DNA from: Sphingobacteriia bacterium
GTDB taxonomy: Bacteria > Bacteroidota > Bacteroidia > Chitinophagales > Chitinophagaceae
Assembly (NCBI GenBank): GCA_004294135.1
Contig: RDZY01000017.1
Span: 1-64,000, forward strand
Length of the DNA stretch: 64,000 nucleotides
Direction of reading: 5' to 3'
Shown here: piece by piece, positions 41,350 to 51,969 of the stretch
How the letters are laid out: each line of letters starts with the position of its first letter
Position numbering within the stretch: position 1 is the stretch's first letter
Program-made: the position numbers and the translations under genes
Notes under the pieces: model-generated
Databases searched by the model: none
Told to the model about the DNA's origin: nothing
Seen by the model: the letters and a program-made list of their open reading frames with translations, nothing else

Positions 41350-41796
41350 ATGAAAACAAGTTTTTTTACATTTATTCTTTGCGCCATGCTCCATCAACCC
41401 GCCAAAGCACAGTCCCCCAAGCCCACCATCAACCATATTGCCCAAACCGTTGTAAATATAGAAGAATCGGCATTCTTCTATGGTACTGTTCTGGGCTTAG
41501 ATACCATTCCAGAGCCATTTCATGATGGATTGCATATTTGGTATGCCATTGGTGGCAATGCCTCTTTGCATATTATTGGAGGTGCAAAACAGAAAATAGC
41601 TAGAGATAAAGGTCATCACCTCTGTTTTAGCGTTGCATCTATGGATCTACAAATTACCCTACTTAAAAAATACAGCCTTAAATGGGAGGACTGGCCGGGT
41701 AAAACATATGGCATCACCACCCGCCCCGATGGTGTGAAGCAAATATGGTTACAAGATCCAGACGGATATTGGATAGAAATTAATGATGCACACTAG
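41350..41796 (+). CDS. VOC (glyoxalase/bleomycin resistance) superfamily protein, secreted
   Basis: INHIAQTVVNIEESAFFYGTVLGLDTIPE...KTYGITTRPDGVKQIWLQDPDGYWIEIND. Confidence 0.85.
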   Translation: MKTSFFTFILCAMLHQPAKAQSPKPTINHIAQTVVNIEESAFFYGTVLGLDTIPEPFHDGLHIWYAIGGNASLHIIGGAKQKIARDKGHHLCFSVASMDLQITLLKKYSLKWEDWPGKTYGITTRPDGVKQIWLQDPDGYWIEINDAH

Positions 41797-41854
41797 ATAT
41801 AAGTTGTAAAAGTCCATTACTCAATGCCTTATCTTTGCCCCCCAAATTGAATGT

Positions 41855-42505
41855 ATGAAGTTTTATAATATCATTATTAAATACCGTTTCTGGTTGAGTT
41901 TGCTGGCATTGGTACTAGCTATTACGGTAAATATTACCAGTGGTTTCTGGCCTTCTTTTGTCCTCTATTTTATTGGAGTCATAGGGTTAGCGAGCCACTT
42001 TTTTATCGGTCCATTGCGCTTAATACAAGCACCAATGGAAGCAGGTAATATGCAAGAAGTAGAAAAAATTTTAAACACGGTTTGGTATCCTGGCTTATTG
42101 TACAAGCCGGTACGGTCCACTTATTATACCATTAAGGGTAATATGGCCATGATGAATCAAGATTTTGATGCCGCTGAAAAACACTTAAAAATGAGTTCAG
42201 CATTGGGATCACCCATGCCAGAAGCCGAAGGTGCCAATAAGTTGCAGTTGGGTATGATGAGTATGCAAAAAGGCGACTTAAAGCAAGGGGAATCTTATAT
42301 CCGCGCTGCCATCCGTGCTGGTATTGCCGATAAAGAAAGTGAGGCAGTAGCATTTATTAGCATGTGCCAGATTTTTATGAATAAGCGCGAGTTTCGCGCC
42401 GCCAAAGATTATTTTAGAAAAGCCAAAGCCTGTAAGCCAAAGAGTAAACAAGTGCTCGATCAAATTAAAGAAGTAGAAAAATACATCTCACGTATGCCAG
42501 GCTAG
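41855..42505 (+). CDS. TPR-containing membrane protein
   Basis: Two N-terminal TM segments; TPR-like repeats NMAMMNQDFDAAEKHLKMSSAL... and FRAAKDYFRKAKACKPKSKQ. Confidence 0.65.
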   Translation: MKFYNIIIKYRFWLSLLALVLAITVNITSGFWPSFVLYFIGVIGLASHFFIGPLRLIQAPMEAGNMQEVEKILNTVWYPGLLYKPVRSTYYTIKGNMAMMNQDFDAAEKHLKMSSALGSPMPEAEGANKLQLGMMSMQKGDLKQGESYIRAAIRAGIADKESEAVAFISMCQIFMNKREFRAAKDYFRKAKACKPKSKQVLDQIKEVEKYISRMPG

Positions 42506-42525
42506 GTTCAATTCAACACAATTGA

Positions 42526-44934
42526 ATGAAAAATATTTACTTATTACTACTCTTGTGCTTAATAAGCGAATATGCATTTGCACAACGCAATACCAACAGC
42601 TTAACTGGTTCAATAATAGATCAAAAAACTTCACAACCCATTGAATTTGCAACCATTCAATTAATTCAAAATAACAAATCAGCATTCATTAAGACCGCAC
42701 TAAGTAGTAAGAAAGGTAAATTTTTGATGGACAGTATAATGGCCGGCACTTACTTACTTCGCATCAATTATATGGGGCTAATAGTGCCAGAAAAAGAATT
42801 GGTATTTACCAATAATCAAGGCAGGGTAGACCTAGGTATTATTGAAATGAATTTGGCCAGTAATGCATTGGCAGATGTAATAGTTACCGCAAAAAAATCT
42901 ATGCTCAATACGTCAATCGACCGAAAAGTGTACAATACTGCTCAAGATATTATGGCACAGTCTGGATCAGTAAGTGATATCTTACGAAATATACCTTCGG
43001 TAGAAATAGATATAGAAGGCAATATCAGCTTACGCGGTTCGGGAGAATTAATGGTGCTAATTAATGGGAGACCATCGCCTTTGATGGGAAAAAATCGCGC
43101 TGAGGTATTGCAACAAATTCCGGCTAATACCATCGAAAGAATTGAAGTAATTACCAACCCTTCTGCCAGATTTAGACCTGATGGCAGCTCGGGTATCGTA
43201 AATATTGTGCTAAAGAAAAATACAAAAGCAGGGTTTAATGGAAATATAACAGGTAATATCGGCAATAAAGAAAGATCCAATGGAAGCCTTACACTGAATT
43301 ATAAGAAAGGCAATTGGAATAGTTATGCTACTTATGGAATTCGACAAGATGAACGCAACCGTTTTGGTAACACAGAAAGACAGTTTTTTGATTCCGCAAA
43401 GAACAACAATGGATCTTATGCCGAACAATTCCGTTCTAAGGCAAGGCCCTTATCGCAACTGTTCAGAGCTGGTATTGATTATACCATCAACAACAGCAAT
43501 AGCGTGGGTATTTCAGGAAGTATATTGAAATCAAATCTAACACGGAATGATCGGTTGAGTAGAATATTTTTTGACAATCAATTGATTGTTACCAGTCAAC
43601 TAGATCGACTTCGCTACGCCCCAGCAGTAGAGTATGAAAAAGATGCTACCATTTATTGGCAACATAATTTTATAAAAGAAGGGCACGAATTAAGGGTAGA
43701 AGCAACAATATCATCACAAAGTGAGGATGAAAAAAATGCTTATAGTAATCAATATTATTTTCCACAAAATAAAATCATACCCGATAATAACTGGGTAAAT
43801 CAAATTGAAGTGAATAAGCAGGTAACGGTTGATTATACCAATCCGATAGCTGAAAACGCAAAAATTGAATTGGGATATGCTGGCTCATTCGTAAAAGAAG
43901 ACATTGATTTTTATGTAGAGAATTTTGATCCCATTTTACAAAAACTAACTAAGAATACCCTTACTAGCAATCATTTTTTATTCAATCAGCGGTTGCACGC
44001 ATTTTATGGTACTTTTTACAAAACCATTGCTGCGTTTAGTTATTCGCTTGGTTTGCGCGCCGAGCAATCATATATAACCAGTAATTTAATTACAAGCGAT
44101 TCAGTTATTAAGAATCAATATTTTCAAATATTCCCCACCATGCATTTGGCATACAAACTTAAAAAGGGGGAACTTCAATTGAATTATAGTAAGCGAGTAA
44201 ACAGGCCAGAGGGAGACGATTTAAATCCCTTTCCTGAATACATGGATCCATTGAATTTAAGGGCAGGAAATCCAAAGCTTTTGCCCGAATATATTCATTC
44301 AGTAGAGTTTGGCTATCAATGGAAGAATAAAATATTTACCATCGTACCCAGCATTTATTACCGCTATAAGTACAATGGATTTACCGCTCTTACTAAAAAA
44401 TTAAACGACTCCGCTTTTCTAACAACAAAAGAGAATTTATCCAATGATCAATCAACTGGATTAGAGTTAGTAGTATCTGCTAAACCATCAAAATTTATTA
44501 CAGCAAATTTGAATACAAATTTCTTTTTAAATACCATCAATTTTGGGACTACCACAGTTCCTGCAAAAAAATCGATGGTCACGATGAGCACAAACTTTAA
44601 TGCAAGTTTCACCATTACACCAACAACTATGTTGCAGTTTAGCTGTATTTATCGATCGGCTCGACAAACCATACAGGGCGAATTTAGGCCGACTATAGTC
44701 ACCAATTTAGGCATTAGGCAAGAGTTGTTGAATCGTAAATTATCAGTAGTGTTAACGTTGAGTGATGTATTCAGAACCCTAAAACAAAAATCGCAATTAA
44801 ATACTTTATTTCTCAATCAAATATCTATAAATAGCCGCGACGCACAGGTTTTTTATGTTGGCTTTAATTATCGGTTTGGTAGTACAGGCAAAAAACCTGT
44901 CGAGGAAAAAATGCAGTACGATAATGCTTTATAA
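42526..44934 (+). CDS. TonB-dependent receptor-like outer-membrane protein with carboxypeptidase-like regulatory domain
   Basis: SLTGSIIDQKTSQPIEFATIQL...; plug GSVSDILRNIPSVEIDIEGNISLRGSGELMVLINGRPS...IERIEVITNPSARFRPDGSSGIVNIVLKKN. Confidence 0.9.
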   Translation: MKNIYLLLLLCLISEYAFAQRNTNSLTGSIIDQKTSQPIEFATIQLIQNNKSAFIKTALSSKKGKFLMDSIMAGTYLLRINYMGLIVPEKELVFTNNQGRVDLGIIEMNLASNALADVIVTAKKSMLNTSIDRKVYNTAQDIMAQSGSVSDILRNIPSVEIDIEGNISLRGSGELMVLINGRPSPLMGKNRAEVLQQIPANTIERIEVITNPSARFRPDGSSGIVNIVLKKNTKAGFNGNITGNIGNKERSNGSLTLNYKKGNWNSYATYGIRQDERNRFGNTERQFFDSAKNNNGSYAEQFRSKARPLSQLFRAGIDYTINNSNSVGISGSILKSNLTRNDRLSRIFFDNQLIVTSQLDRLRYAPAVEYEKDATIYWQHNFIKEGHELRVEATISSQSEDEKNAYSNQYYFPQNKIIPDNNWVNQIEVNKQVTVDYTNPIAENAKIELGYAGSFVKEDIDFYVENFDPILQKLTKNTLTSNHFLFNQRLHAFYGTFYKTIAAFSYSLGLRAEQSYITSNLITSDSVIKNQYFQIFPTMHLAYKLKKGELQLNYSKRVNRPEGDDLNPFPEYMDPLNLRAGNPKLLPEYIHSVEFGYQWKNKIFTIVPSIYYRYKYNGFTALTKKLNDSAFLTTKENLSNDQSTGLELVVSAKPSKFITANLNTNFFLNTINFGTTTVPAKKSMVTMSTNFNASFTITPTTMLQFSCIYRSARQTIQGEFRPTIVTNLGIRQELLNRKLSVVLTLSDVFRTLKQKSQLNTLFLNQISINSRDAQVFYVGFNYRFGSTGKKPVEEKMQYDNAL

Positions 44935-45077
44935 ATGGGTAAGTCAATTCACTTCCTTGCCCCAATTTTAACTCCTTTTAATTAAGTTCTGCAGATTGCT
45001 GATGATATCTTAATAATATGCTAAATTACAAGTTCAATCATATAAATTTAATACTAAATAAATCACTATTGTATTGA

Positions 45078-45821
45078 ATGGATAAGGCCTTCCGAATACT
45101 TATTGTTGAAGATGAAATGATTATAGCAGCCAATATTTCGTTGCAATTAAATCATTTAGGATACGATGTAATAGGCATTATACCTAGGGCAGAAGAAGTA
45201 CTGCCCTATATTAAACAACAATTACCAGATATTATTCTGCTTGACATTAATTTAAAAGGAGATTTAGACGGTATTCAACTTGCACATTTAATTAACAGTG
45301 ATTATAAAATACCCCTTATTTTTTTAACCGCAAACACTGATGAACTCCATTTTAACAGAGCAAAGGCAACAAAACCCTATGCTTTTATTGCTAAACCATT
45401 TAAGAAATTAGATTTACAACGCGCCATTGAACTTACTTTAAACAGGATTAAAGCGGAAGAAGCGTTAGAGAAAATTACCAGTTCTAACACCGACTCCCCT
45501 TTTGTTTTAAGCGATTGCATTTTTGTGCGTAGCCAAGATAAAATGGTTAAAGTTTTTATCCATGATATTTTATACATTGAAGCAGACCGAAATTATTGCA
45601 AAATACACTGTAAAGGCAAAGAATATTTACTCGTAATTACGTTAAAAGATTTAGAAGAAAAACTAACCGATAAGAATCTTTTACGCATTCATAGATCCTT
45701 TATGGTGAACCTTTCTAATATAGATGAAATTGCCGCTAACCATATAGTTGTAGCACAAAAAAATATTCCTATTGGTCCCGATTTTAAAAAACAGTTGTTA
45801 CAACATATTCAAAAAATATAA
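45078..45821 (+). CDS. LytTR-family response regulator
   Basis: Receiver RILIVEDEMIIAANISLQL...; LytTR ILYIEADRNYCKIHCKGKEYLLVITLKDLEEKL..LLRIHRSFMVNLSNID. Confidence 0.9.
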   Translation: MDKAFRILIVEDEMIIAANISLQLNHLGYDVIGIIPRAEEVLPYIKQQLPDIILLDINLKGDLDGIQLAHLINSDYKIPLIFLTANTDELHFNRAKATKPYAFIAKPFKKLDLQRAIELTLNRIKAEEALEKITSSNTDSPFVLSDCIFVRSQDKMVKVFIHDILYIEADRNYCKIHCKGKEYLLVITLKDLEEKLTDKNLLRIHRSFMVNLSNIDEIAANHIVVAQKNIPIGPDFKKQLLQHIQKI

Positions 45822-45917
45822 TTTGTGCAATTATTATTTTGAATTGTGCCATAACAGATTTTTTCCAACGGGATATCTAGTAGCGAATTCTCTGGCAAAA
45901 TCAAAAAAACTAAGCAA

Positions 45918-47873
45918 ATGAAAAAAATACTACTTTTTATTTTACTGCTTACTTTTAGTAAAGGATTTTGTCAAAGTAATAGCTCAAATATTAATAATAC
46001 CATTTTAAAATCCAGCAGCATTTATCTCAATAAAGCTTTATGGTTTCAAGAAATGCCTCAATATAATAGCGATAGCAGCAATTATTATTTTGAAAAGCAA
46101 CTAAACAATTTCTAGTCAATTCAACTATTTATGGACTACAACTGGCTCAAATTTATTTTCACAAATGTAGTATTTCAGCAATCAACAACTCTTTTGAGGT
46201 ATTAGATTCTTTAGCAAATATTGGTTGGTCTTATTTTGTAAAAAGCCCACAAAAAAAAGATAATCAGCAATTTGATACGATTTTTTAACCAACTGGTCCT
46301 CCATTAAACGCGAAAAAGGCGATACTAAAGAGTCGTTGAATTTATTTTCAAAAGCAATTCAATTAGGTAGCGACTTTAAAACCGACGAACAAAAGGCAAA
46401 AGTTTTTGCCGATAAAGGCATTTTTTATGAAAGACATAAGTTGGTGAATGAACAAAAACTGGGACTCACCTATTTAATTAAAAGCTGTAATTTCTATGAA
46501 GAAATTGGGATAGAAAAAAACCAATGGAACTCTCTCGCATTTATGCAGCCATTATTGGGTATTATTCAGACATAAATACAGACTCCCTATTTCACTATTC
46601 GGCTAAGTTGCAAACGATTTTAAAATACCTAAAAAAACCACAAAAACACGCTTGGTATTATGTAACAGCGGGGAGAGACCTCATCACTTATCCACTAAAT
46701 GGAGCAAAAAAAATACCAGCAGAACAATTCAATAAAGGCAAAGCATATATTATTCATGCACTTGATATTCTTGAAAAATATAAAATTTATAAAAATACCA
46801 TTAGGCCTTATGCTTATGGTTTATTAGCAGATATTTATTTGAATGAAAAAAAATACGATTTGGCCATTATCAATTATAAAAAAAGTAATCAAGGTTATTT
46901 ATTGCTAAAAAACAGATCAGGAGCGCTAGACATGAATTTATACATTGCAGAAGCTTACCAGAAAAAAGGCGACTTAGCAACTGCATTAGCATATTTTAAA
47001 CAATACAATACAGCATCTATAAATCTAGAAAAAGAAAGAAACGAACGAGGTTTGCGCGAAAGCGAATTGCAGGTTAATTTATTACAACAAGATAAAGAAA
47101 TTAATAAGGAGAGAAAACAGCAATATTTATACCTTATTTTATTGTTTGTAGCACTGGGTTTATTTGCATTACTCTTCTGGAATTATGAACAAAAACAAAA
47201 AAGTAATAAGCAACTGGCTGTATTAAATAATGATTTGGCTGCTAAAAATAGCCTGCTCGATAAGCGCAATGCCGATATTGAATTGCTACTGAAAGAAATT
47301 CACCACCGGGTAAAAAATAATTTAGAAGTGGTTTCTAGTTTGCTTGCTTTGCAATCGGCTCAAATTAGCGACCCCAATACCAAAGATGCAATGACCGAGG
47401 GACAAAACCGAGTAAACTCTATTGGTATTGTACACCAGAAACTTTATCAAGGAACCAACCTTGGTTCGGTAGAAATGAAAGATTATTTTTTAAATTTGAG
47501 CGAAAGTATTTTGGATAGTTTTGGTGCAGAACAACGTATTAATTTAAAGTTGGCAATGGAAAATCTAGATTTAGATATTGATACTGCGGTGCCGCTGGGA
47601 TTAATCGTAAATGAATTATTAACCAATTGCATTAAATACGCTTTTCCAAATGGCGAAAAGGGAATCATTACCATTAAATTACACAAAACCAATAATACCA
47701 CATTGCGACTAGAAGTAGCCGATAATGGCGTAGGTAAATCTGGCGTTACACAAGGCACTGGTTTTGGAGCACAACTTATATCCTTACTTACCCAACAATT
47801 AAACGGTAGCATCACCGAAGAGAGCCTCAACGGCACCAAACTTATTTTTGATTTCAAAGTAAAGGCGGCTTAG
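45918..47873 (+). pseudogene. TPR-histidine kinase (HisKA_2 type) interrupted by three frameshifts
   Basis: Continuous protein recovered only by changing frame near 46109, 46281-46286 (T6) and about 46517-46523 (A7). C-terminal part 46524-47873 intact, with LLLKEIHHRVKNNLEVVSSLLALQ. Confidence 0.75.
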
Positions 47874-48056
47874 TCAGCGCTTACAAATTCCAAACTCCTT
47901 TCGGTAAATAGAACCCCACCTTCGGACAGTATTTTGCCCCATTCGTCCTAACCCAATTGTTTATTGCAAACAATAATTGTTATTTTAAAAGTATATAAAA
48001 TCCAAAAACCGTTCCGATGGCTATCGGAAAGAGTAGGCAAACAAAAAAACAATGCA

Positions 48057-48692
48057 ATGGATAAATCAAATTTTTTAACCCAATTCAAACCAAAATCTTA
48101 TTTAAGATTTGCCCTAACACTATTTCTAATTCTGTTTGCAGGGAAATTTATTATTAAAGATGCTTTGCCTTATTTTGGATTTGAAAAAGAGACATTTGGA
48201 CACTATTGGATTATTAAATGGTCACTTATTGGGCATATTTCTGGGGGTATTTTAGCATTAATAATTGGGCCATTTCAATTCTCGAAAGCCTTTAGAAACA
48301 AATTTATGACCACCCACAGATGGTTGGGAAGAATATACTTAACCGCAATTCTAATTGCTACAATAAGTGCAACATATATTGCGTGGACAACTGCTATCCA
48401 AGTTAATTTTTCTTGGGCTTTTTCGTTGCAAATGTTGGCTTTTGCATGGATTGTAACTGCTTCTATGGCTTATTTGTCGGTAATGAAAGGACGTATTATT
48501 CAACACAAGGAATGGATGATACGCAGTTATGTGGTGACTTTTGCTTTTGTTAATTTTAGGTGGCTAAATGAATTAACTATCGTAAAAAATTTGATGCCGG
48601 AATTTGAAGAAAGAGGAGCAACAATAATTTGGCTGTCATGGACTATACCATTATTGATTACAGAAATTGTTTTAAGCTGGAAAAAGAAGTAA
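48057..48692 (+). CDS. DUF2306 membrane protein
   Basis: HISGGILALIIGPFQFSKAFRNKFMTTHRWLGRIYLTAILIATISATYIA...IIQHKEWMIRSYVVTFAFVNFRW. Confidence 0.85.
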   Translation: MDKSNFLTQFKPKSYLRFALTLFLILFAGKFIIKDALPYFGFEKETFGHYWIIKWSLIGHISGGILALIIGPFQFSKAFRNKFMTTHRWLGRIYLTAILIATISATYIAWTTAIQVNFSWAFSLQMLAFAWIVTASMAYLSVMKGRIIQHKEWMIRSYVVTFAFVNFRWLNELTIVKNLMPEFEERGATIIWLSWTIPLLITEIVLSWKKK

Positions 48693-48748
48693 AAAAAGGA
48701 AAGCCGAAAACCGATTTGAGTAGTCAACGAAATTAAAATTCTAAGAAA

Positions 48749-49468
48749 ATGAAAAAAATACTTTATGCCTTAAATATTCTTGTCTTACTATCCTGTAATC
48801 AACAAGAGGACAAATATTCTATGCCTGCCGAGTGGGAAAAACAAGATGCCGTGTGGCTTGGTTGGCAAGCAGACAGTACGCTTGGGTTTTATCCTGTGGT
48901 AAGAGAAATGATAAAAACCCTTACTCCAAAAGTCACTGTAAAAATAGCATTCGATTCTGATAGTCTAATGCAAACCGCAAAAAGCTATTTGAAGCGCCAG
49001 CAAGTAGATACTTCAAATATCAAATTCTATGTAATGCCGGGTGACCGTTATTGGATTAGAGATAATGGTGCAGCCTTTTTAGTGAATAGCAACGGAGAAC
49101 TCGGTGTAGCTGATTTTGGTTGGAATCATTACGGCTTTCCTCAATTTATGAAAGAAAAATATAACAACAATCAAGACAGTATAAACAAGTATCTTAACAA
49201 AAGATTGCTTTCTATGACTAAATCAGGAACCGTAGATAGTTTGATGGCTGTTGCAGAAGGTGCAAAAATCTTTAAGACAACTGTTGTTGCCGAAGGTGGA
49301 AATATAGAAGTAAACGGAAAGGGAACACTGATTGTTTGTAAGGCAGCTATGAAAAACCGTAATCCTGATTTGACCAAGGAATTTATGGAAAGTGAATTCA
49401 AAAAAGTTGGGACGGTGGCGGTATTCACTGTTCAACACAACAGCAACCAAGTAAAATTAACTAAATAG
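48749..49468 (+). pseudogene. Truncated agmatine deiminase / peptidyl-arginine deiminase family lipoprotein
   Basis: MPAEWEKQDAVWLGWQ, PGDRYWIRDNGAAFLVN, VVAEGGNIEVNGKGTLI match the N-terminal two-thirds. The ORF ends after FKKVG-TVAVFTVQHNSNQVKLTK, without the expected C-terminal His/Cys motifs. Confidence 0.7.
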
Positions 49469-49494
49469 TTGAGTACTAGAAAAAATAACAATTT

Positions 49495-50607
49495 ATGGCT
49501 ACAACAACTCCTCAAAAATTTTATGGACTCGACCATTTAAGAGCATTAGCAATTTTGCTCGTTTTGGTTTTCCATTATCAACTTAAACCGTTCCATCCAA
49601 GTTGGACAAAATGGTTTATGCAAATTGGCTGGACTGGTGTTGACTTATTTTTTGTCCTTAGCGGTTTTTTGATTTCTTCCCAATTGTTTATTGAAATTAA
49701 AAAAGAAAGAAGAATTTCATTAAAAACTTTTTTCATCAAACGTTTTTTCAGAATACTTCCAATATACTTTTTTGTAGTAGGTGTTTATTTTCTATTTCCA
49801 TTAATTAGAGAGAAGGAAGCCCTTCCACCATTGTGGAAATTTTTGACTTTTGCGCAAAATTTTGGATTAGATGCCAAACACTTCGGTACATTTTCTCATG
49901 CTTGGTCGCTTTGTGTAGAAGAACACTTTTATCTACTATTCCCTCTAATTTTACTTTTTCTGACAAGTAAAAATTTATTCGCAAAATCATATTGGATTTT
50001 AATTGCATTATTCGTTTTTGGGATTGTATTTAGAATGTATCTCTGGAATATTTATTATCCTTCCGACGATGCTGTTAACGCTTCAGTACCGTATTGGACA
50101 GTACATTTTTACTATCCGACATATAATAGATTAGATGGTTTGCTGGTTGGTGTGGCTATTGCAGCTCTCTATCAATTTTTACCCAAACTTTGGGGCAAAA
50201 TTTCAAAGTTTGGCAATCAGTCAATAATCTTAAGTATTTCTTTATTAACCCTAATATACTTTTATTTTTCTAACATGGGTTCCTATTCAACTTCGATATG
50301 GGGATTCCCATTAATTTCTATCGCATACGGTTTTCTTGTATTAGGAGCAATTAGCCCTTCAAGTTTTTTGTATAATTGGAGTTCAAGAATAACAACTTTA
50401 ATTGCTACACTATCTTATGCTATTTATCTCTCTCATAAAATCATTTTCCATATAGTTCAAGAATTATTTACAAAAGTGGGCATTGCAAAAGACAGCAATT
50501 TAACTTTTGTACTCTCGATGATATTTTGCGTTTTAGTGGCTTTGCTGTTACATTACAGCATCGAAAAACCATTTATGAAAATGCGAGCTTGGTTTTTGAA
50601 AAAATAA
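49495..50607 (+). CDS. Acyltransferase 3 family membrane protein (OafA/YrhL-like)
   Basis: FYGLDHLRALAILLVLVFHYQ...GWTGVDLFFVLSGFLISSQLF...SLCVEEHFYLLFP. Confidence 0.92.
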   Translation: MATTTPQKFYGLDHLRALAILLVLVFHYQLKPFHPSWTKWFMQIGWTGVDLFFVLSGFLISSQLFIEIKKERRISLKTFFIKRFFRILPIYFFVVGVYFLFPLIREKEALPPLWKFLTFAQNFGLDAKHFGTFSHAWSLCVEEHFYLLFPLILLFLTSKNLFAKSYWILIALFVFGIVFRMYLWNIYYPSDDAVNASVPYWTVHFYYPTYNRLDGLLVGVAIAALYQFLPKLWGKISKFGNQSIILSISLLTLIYFYFSNMGSYSTSIWGFPLISIAYGFLVLGAISPSSFLYNWSSRITTLIATLSYAIYLSHKIIFHIVQELFTKVGIAKDSNLTFVLSMIFCVLVALLLHYSIEKPFMKMRAWFLKK

Positions 50608-50619
50608 TAAAAATAGAAT

Positions 50620-50657
50620 CCTTGCAGTCCCGAAGTTTCGGGATAAACTCTGCAAGG
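50620..50657. repeat. Nested intergenic palindrome
   Basis: CCTTGCAG-TCCCGAA-GT-TTCGGGA-TAAACT-CTGCAAGG: two nested perfect stems. Confidence 0.8.
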
Positions 50658-50686
50658 GTAGTTTAAAATAAATAAAAAGAATAAAA

Positions 50687-51901
50687 ATGACAACAATTAC
50701 TACTTGTAGCGATACTTCGGTAAAAAAAAGAATAGAATCAATTGACATTTTACGAGGGGTGGTGATGGTTATTATGGCATTAGACCATGTGAGAGACTTT
50801 TTTCATATTGAGGCATTTACAGATGACCCCATGAATTTAGCTACAACTACACCGCTGCTTTATTTTACCAGATGGATAACAAATTTTTGTGCCCCCGTTT
50901 TTGTATTGCTCTCTGGTACTTCTATTTACTTACAAAGTTTACGTAAAACAAAAAAAGAGCTAAGTACTTTTTTAATTAAAAGAGGATTATGGCTCATTTT
51001 TGTTGAGGTTATCATCATTTCGTTTTCTTGGTCTTTCGACCCATTTTATAATTTTATTTATTTGCAAGTGATATGGGCCATTGGTATTAGTATGGTGCTG
51101 CTCGGATTTTTTATCCATTTGCCTTATAAAATTATTTTAGTGCTCGGATTACTGATATTTTTTGGTCACAACCTCTTAGATATACCCGAAGCTGCACCTA
51201 GCTTTAAAGCTGGTTTTTGGTGGGATATTTTGCATCATGCAAAATGGGCTGATTATGCAATTACACCCAATCATCACTTAATAATTATATATCCTTTTGT
51301 TGCCTGGACTGGGATAATGATGCTGGGTTATTGTGGAGGCATTTTATTTACACCAAATTTTACTGGAGCGCAACGGCACAAAATATTAACCCGAACAGGT
51401 TTTGCACTTGTTTTATTTTTTATTGTGCTGCGTTTTGCAAATATTTATGGCGACCCAATTGCATGGACAACACAAAGAAACGGTTTATATACTTTCCTAT
51501 CCTTTATGAAAATACATAAATACCCACCTTCTTTATTATATTTTTGCATTACCATTGGGCCTGCTTTGTTGTTTTTAGCTTTTATAGAAAAGATAAAAAA
51601 TCGTTTTACCAATATAATGTTGGTTTTTGGTCGCACAGCCTTTTTTTATTATATACTTCATTTTTATTTGCTCCATTTACTTTTAATGGTAACTTTTTAT
51701 GTGCAAGGTAACACCACAGCACAAGCAATTGCTTCTCTTAAAAATTTACCATTTCTTTATTGTATTCCGGGCAAGGGGTTTGGGTTGGCAGGCGTTTATG
51801 CCGTTTGGGCAGGAGTAATTATAGCTTTGTACCCTTTGTGTAAATGGTACGATAGATATAAAACCAATAACAAACAAAAATGGTGGTTAAGTTATTTATA
51901 A
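50687..51901 (+). CDS. DUF1624/heparan-alpha-glucosaminide N-acetyltransferase-like membrane protein
   Basis: RIESIDILRGVVMVIMALDHVRDFFHIEAF...TRWITNFCAPVFVLLSGTSIYL. Confidence 0.85.
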   Translation: MTTITTCSDTSVKKRIESIDILRGVVMVIMALDHVRDFFHIEAFTDDPMNLATTTPLLYFTRWITNFCAPVFVLLSGTSIYLQSLRKTKKELSTFLIKRGLWLIFVEVIIISFSWSFDPFYNFIYLQVIWAIGISMVLLGFFIHLPYKIILVLGLLIFFGHNLLDIPEAAPSFKAGFWWDILHHAKWADYAITPNHHLIIIYPFVAWTGIMMLGYCGGILFTPNFTGAQRHKILTRTGFALVLFFIVLRFANIYGDPIAWTTQRNGLYTFLSFMKIHKYPPSLLYFCITIGPALLFLAFIEKIKNRFTNIMLVFGRTAFFYYILHFYLLHLLLMVTFYVQGNTTAQAIASLKNLPFLYCIPGKGFGLAGVYAVWAGVIIALYPLCKWYDRYKTNNKQKWWLSYL

Positions 51902-51969
51902 AATTAAAAAAAAACAACTTTTTCAAAGTTCAAAATTCTGAAAGGGTTACTACAAATTAAAATTAATTT

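Noticed and set aside
48749-49468. Frameshift explanation for the short agmatine deiminase
   Set aside because: I could not recover the missing C-terminal motifs in another frame downstream; a deletion or replacement fits better.
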